DNA of 64,000 nucleotides, from NCBI GenBank assembly GCA_964030475.1, contig CAXIPT010000010.1, positions 1,712,240 to 1,776,239 on the forward strand, written 5' to 3'. The translations under genes and the position numbers were made by a program. Under the pieces are notes generated by a model. That model made no database searches, had not been told where the DNA came from, and worked only from the letters and a program-made list of their open reading frames with translations. Of the stretch, positions 60,495 to 64,000 are shown in pieces. The DNA is from Tethya wilhelma (Eukaryota; Porifera; Demospongiae; Tethyida; Tethyidae). Numbering within the stretch: the stretch's first letter is position 1; each line of letters begins with the position of its first letter.

Positions 60495-61378
60495 ATGGAT
60501 ATCTTCAGAGGACTTCTGCGAAAGGTATAAACAGTTAGTATGCTACAGTTAAACATGACGTACAAATTCAACATGCCACAAAAGCGGTACAAATTAGTCA
60601 AGAGTATTTCTAACAAATTGTACTTTTTCTACCTTTACTAAACAGTTGGCTCTAGTGACTCTGGCTATAACTGCACTGGGATGGTTCTTATTCATCATTG
60701 GGTTTGGAATAGGCACAAATGAACAGTGAGTCATAAAATTCTGCAACAATAAAACTATATAACCATTACTAGTATGCATCATGGATTTCAGAGGCCAAGC
60801 TCTAGATGTACCTGAAACTTTTCCCAACTGGGTGATCATATTTGGTGGACTAGCAGCAATGGCTGCAGCTTTAGCTCATGCAGCTCTTTCAATGCAACCA
60901 ATTCACTCAATACTGGGTGGAGTTGTATCCTAAGCTAAGAACTATATATACTATCTTAAGAGTCATATATGTGTATGTCAATGCTGACTGTTATTGCAAT
61001 TAACTACATCCATGGAATTAAGGTAGCATTCTTGGGCTCTCTGTTTGTGGCCAGCCTGGGAATGATCCTGTACGTGTTTGGTGCCATAATTCGTCACAAC
61101 AATGAGGCAGGTGGACCTCAATTTCACTATTTAAACTTGCAGTTTAGTGGGTCTTTCTTCGCTATCCTTGGTTGGGTAAGTTAAATTCATGACAAATTGT
61201 GTAAATCCATTTAGTTATCACAATGTGGTGCTGTATGCAATGACTATAGTAACCGGGCATGCATGCATCTAAATCATGAATCTATGCTATTTGATCCATA
61301 CAGATGGGTACAATGATCCTGGCTAATTTCTATGACTATGGACAGACCAGCGAAAGTGAAAGAAAATATTCAAGCTAG
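60495..61378 (+). CDS. P2: family-1 four-helix membrane protein
   Basis: Exons: 60495-60524 (MDIFRGLLRK), 60646-60725, 60792-60924, 61023-61175 and 61304-61378; 156 residues. It is the clearest member of the family, used here as the reference: helix 1 VTLAITALGWFLFIIGFGIG, helix 2 WVIIFGGLAAMAAALAHAAL, helix 3 FLGSLFVASLGMILYVFG, helix 4 FSGSFFAILGW joined to MILANFYDYGQTSESERKYS. The introns are very short. The exon 3 donor reads GTATCC then TAA, so intron retention would give a two-helix protein. It is most similar to N7, as expected from the inverted duplication. Confidence 0.8.
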
Positions 61379-63149
61379 AACAAACAATTGAAAGTTGTTA
61401 TACGAAACAAAATTAATAGACTGAAAATTAAAAAAAATTAGAAGCAGACATGTCTACAAACTTTCTAGTATTAGTGATCATAAAATCTTTACAATTTGTA
61501 GCTGATATAGAACTTGATTACAAGATTTAGTAGAAAGCAATTGTGTACAATTTGATAATTATATATAGAACAACCTTAACATACACATAAATACAGCTGA
61601 AGAATACTTGCAGTCGTTTGGAATTCATCCACTGAAATAAATAATACGTGGTGAATTTTCTATGCTGCACGCATCCAATGAATGACTTGGCATATACAGG
61701 GGAGTGCATGTGGTAAATCTATATAGTTGCTAGGAATTATTAATATCATACACATGTAGTCACAAATGCATGGCTGTATATATACGTGGTAAATTATGGA
61801 AATTGTTACTAACATTGACTATTACAGTCTTTTCTACTATTTTAAACATACATAGCCAAGTGCATATAGAACTAGATAGGGTGATTGAAGACCTATATAT
61901 GGTTTGGTTTGGTAAACAAAGTACACGTGAGCTCTACGAATGCACTACATAAATGTCACATTATACAAAGTCGAGAGCAAACATTAATTAGAAAGAATGC
62001 TAAACAGCTCACATTGCTTTATATGGCGAGTTTTGTTTCTCCAAGTTCTAAGAATAGCAACAAAGTGATTTTTATTCGGGTTGGAGAGCTAAGCAGATTC
62101 GTCCAAGTCCTGTCCAATTTGCATTTTCTGTTCGTGAGTTATTCGCACAAAAGTGAGTTCTAACTCAGGTTAGACGGAGTATAGGTGACTGTATAGGCAT
62201 ATGTAAAAACTACTACTTAAACAGCTAGGTTACTTTAGAAACTTGTAACTCTGATAAATTGCCTATACTGATTGGAGAAATGGCTTGAGGAAAATTGTTT
62301 TTCATCATGCATACAGAGGGAAACTTTATAAAGATGTTATCTGGGTGCATGGTTACCAATAACAACATTAGATAACTGTTTCACCGATCATATATATTAT
62401 AACGTAGACATGTACGTCAATGCATGTTAATAAGGATCCTACTTTTACTTTTACAGTAACTTTAGGCTGAATTTCAAGTACATAACTTTGATGCAAAGAG
62501 AAAATTGCTTTCAATTGGGGAAAATTAAAAAAAAAAAAAAAATTGGGTAGTCAACCAAAATAATAATATTACATTTCTAAATTCATCATAGTGTGGGTGT
62601 GGATCATGGCATAGATGAAATTTGGGTGGTTGTTATTTAAAATTCTTTTCTTCAAGGGGAACTTTTTGACTGTTTGGTGGTGTTATTATTTGACCAAAGT
62701 GTAACTAGGTATGTATAGTTACAGTACACTGATGAGACTTCTTGCATATACAATCAGTATCTTCAATGGACTACACAAATAGTAAAACTAGTCGAGCAGG
62801 TTTGAGGAGCCTGGTTGACACCCTGTGGTATGTTCACTGCATACTCTTCACACCAAGATTAGACATGATGGTTACTCAGGTCAGCAAGGTGAAAACCCCA
62901 TCCTGGTAGATGTACTCAACTACAGTGTAATATCTACAGTCTAGTGGTTTGAGTGTGGAGATAAAACTCTAGGAGCCAAACCTTAGCTCCATTTCTAGAC
63001 AACTATACACACCACACATGAATAGCTTGCTTGCATAGATACATAACCACAATAGAAATTGGACTAAGTATGGCCAAGAGTGCACTCTTGGTATGGCCTA
63101 TGGTGGACATAAGACGAAACCATAGTTAGGATAATTATTCCCTACTGGT
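61379..63149. other. Intergenic stretch with an inverted-repeat arm
   Basis: The part 62260-62900 is the reverse complement of 26080-26760, with indels. I find no family-1 exons 1 or 2 for P3 here, and no other gene. Confidence 0.55.
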
Positions 63150-63747
63150 TTATCATTTTTCAATTGGTGGACTAGCATCAATGGCTATAGCCACAGCTCA
63201 TACTGCTCTACCATGGCAACCACTTCATTCAATACTCGGTGGAGTTGTATCCTTGATTTACAATATACTGGGTTTGTTAAATTTTTGTTTGCTTGTTTGG
63301 GTTTAATTTTTTTTCTTGCTTTTGTTTAACCACATTTTTCTCCCCACCCCATGATACTGTGGCTATAGTATCTTCGACACAAAATGTTTTCATCAACACA
63401 AAAAGGCTGGTGCTCTGGGGGCAGTGTTTCTGGCTTATCTGGGGATGATTCTATATGAACTAGGCATCTTTATCAGAGCCAACTGTTACAATGACAATGG
63501 AGCACCGAAGCTACACTATATCAACTTGCAGTTTACTGGATGCTTCTTTGCCATTCTTGGATGGGTGAGCAAACCCTTTGATTATGTATTGTGATTGACT
63601 CATGTGTTCAGATACTTGAACTGATGTTCAATAATTATCATTCGTGAATGCGTTTCAGATTCAGTTTAATGTACACTAAACATGCAGATGACAAGAATGG
63701 TAGTGGCGAAGTTTCTACGATTACAAAGTGACACAGACTCGTTCTAG
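63150..63747 (+). pseudogene. P3: broken family-1 gene
   Basis: Exon 3-like (to 63246, IGGLASMAIATAHTALPWQP, donor GTATCC), exon 4 (63406-63564, AVFLAYLGMILYELG; FTGCFFAILGW) and exon 5 (63688-63747). Extra bases before IGGL and one extra base in exon 5 break the frame, so the FYDY end is lost. No exons 1 and 2 are found. Exon 4 itself is fully open (53 codons) and has normal splice sites, so decay is recent. Confidence 0.7.
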
Positions 63748-64000
63748 TTATGAAAAGATGTAGAGTGCAAAATAACCTGTGCATTCTAGTTCAATATAAA
63801 ACAGCACGGAAAGGTTTTAAAATGGACCATTAATTCATGATCATAAAAATGACTTCAAGTAACACAATGACATGTATAGGTTTGTGATACAAATACTTAA
63901 TGATATTCATAGTGCTATATGTAACATGTGTTGATACAAAGCATACAATATGACGACAACGCACATCCTGTTTTGGTGTCAGTATAACATTGTTTGACTA

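Overview
The window looks like nuclear DNA from an early-branching animal, most likely a demosponge of the Amphimedon type. This is inferred from the AT-rich sequence, short GT-AG introns, animal-type genes (IP3 receptor, GT54 glycosyltransferase), many small terminal-inverted-repeat elements and frequent TGCATGCA runs. Species identity cannot be proven from the sequence alone. No bacterial operons, CRISPR array or rRNA are visible. There is one 637-base assembly gap (41802-42438) and two single N positions (47877 and 55486).

The backbone is an inositol 1,4,5-trisphosphate receptor (IP3R) gene on the + strand, recognisable as 19 exons from 5414 to 47415. It is the C-terminal half of the protein; the N-terminal exons must lie left of the window. 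Its eighth and ninth visible exons are separated by a 31.5-kb intron (9287-40763). That intron holds an array of at least ten antisense genes for small four-helix membrane proteins, in two families. Family 1 has five exons, about 150-170 residues and a conserved FYD(Y) end (copies N1-N8). Family 2 has four exons and a PTQVTTAPPQ-repeat tail (N9, N10). If the receptor is contiguous, the left 5.4 kb lies in an earlier intron and carries a third antisense family: three tandem paralogues (G1-G3) of a glycosylated protein with two membrane helices, sharing a promoter-proximal element.

Downstream of the receptor come a duplicated receptor terminal exon (49093-49215), a GT54-like glycosyltransferase fused to a WSC domain (50932-52887), a truncated copy of that enzyme (54537-55152), and more family-1 genes, now on the + strand (P1, P2 and the broken P3, 57947-63747). 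Much of 55.5-62.9 kb is an inverted, diverged copy of 26.1-28.3 kb. The homology starts at the base after the N at 55486, so that junction is either a real rearrangement breakpoint or an assembly seam.

The rest is dominated by repeats: several terminal-inverted-repeat families, tRNA-derived elements, a nearly identical 2.2-kb tandem duplication that makes a chimeric gene fragment, microsatellites at receptor splice acceptors, and two coding minisatellites. No function is assigned to the three membrane-protein families. Their clustering, conserved exon phases and mostly intact frames suggest real, expanding, lineage-restricted genes. All exon models come from reading the sequence by eye with GT-AG sites and phase checks, without transcripts.
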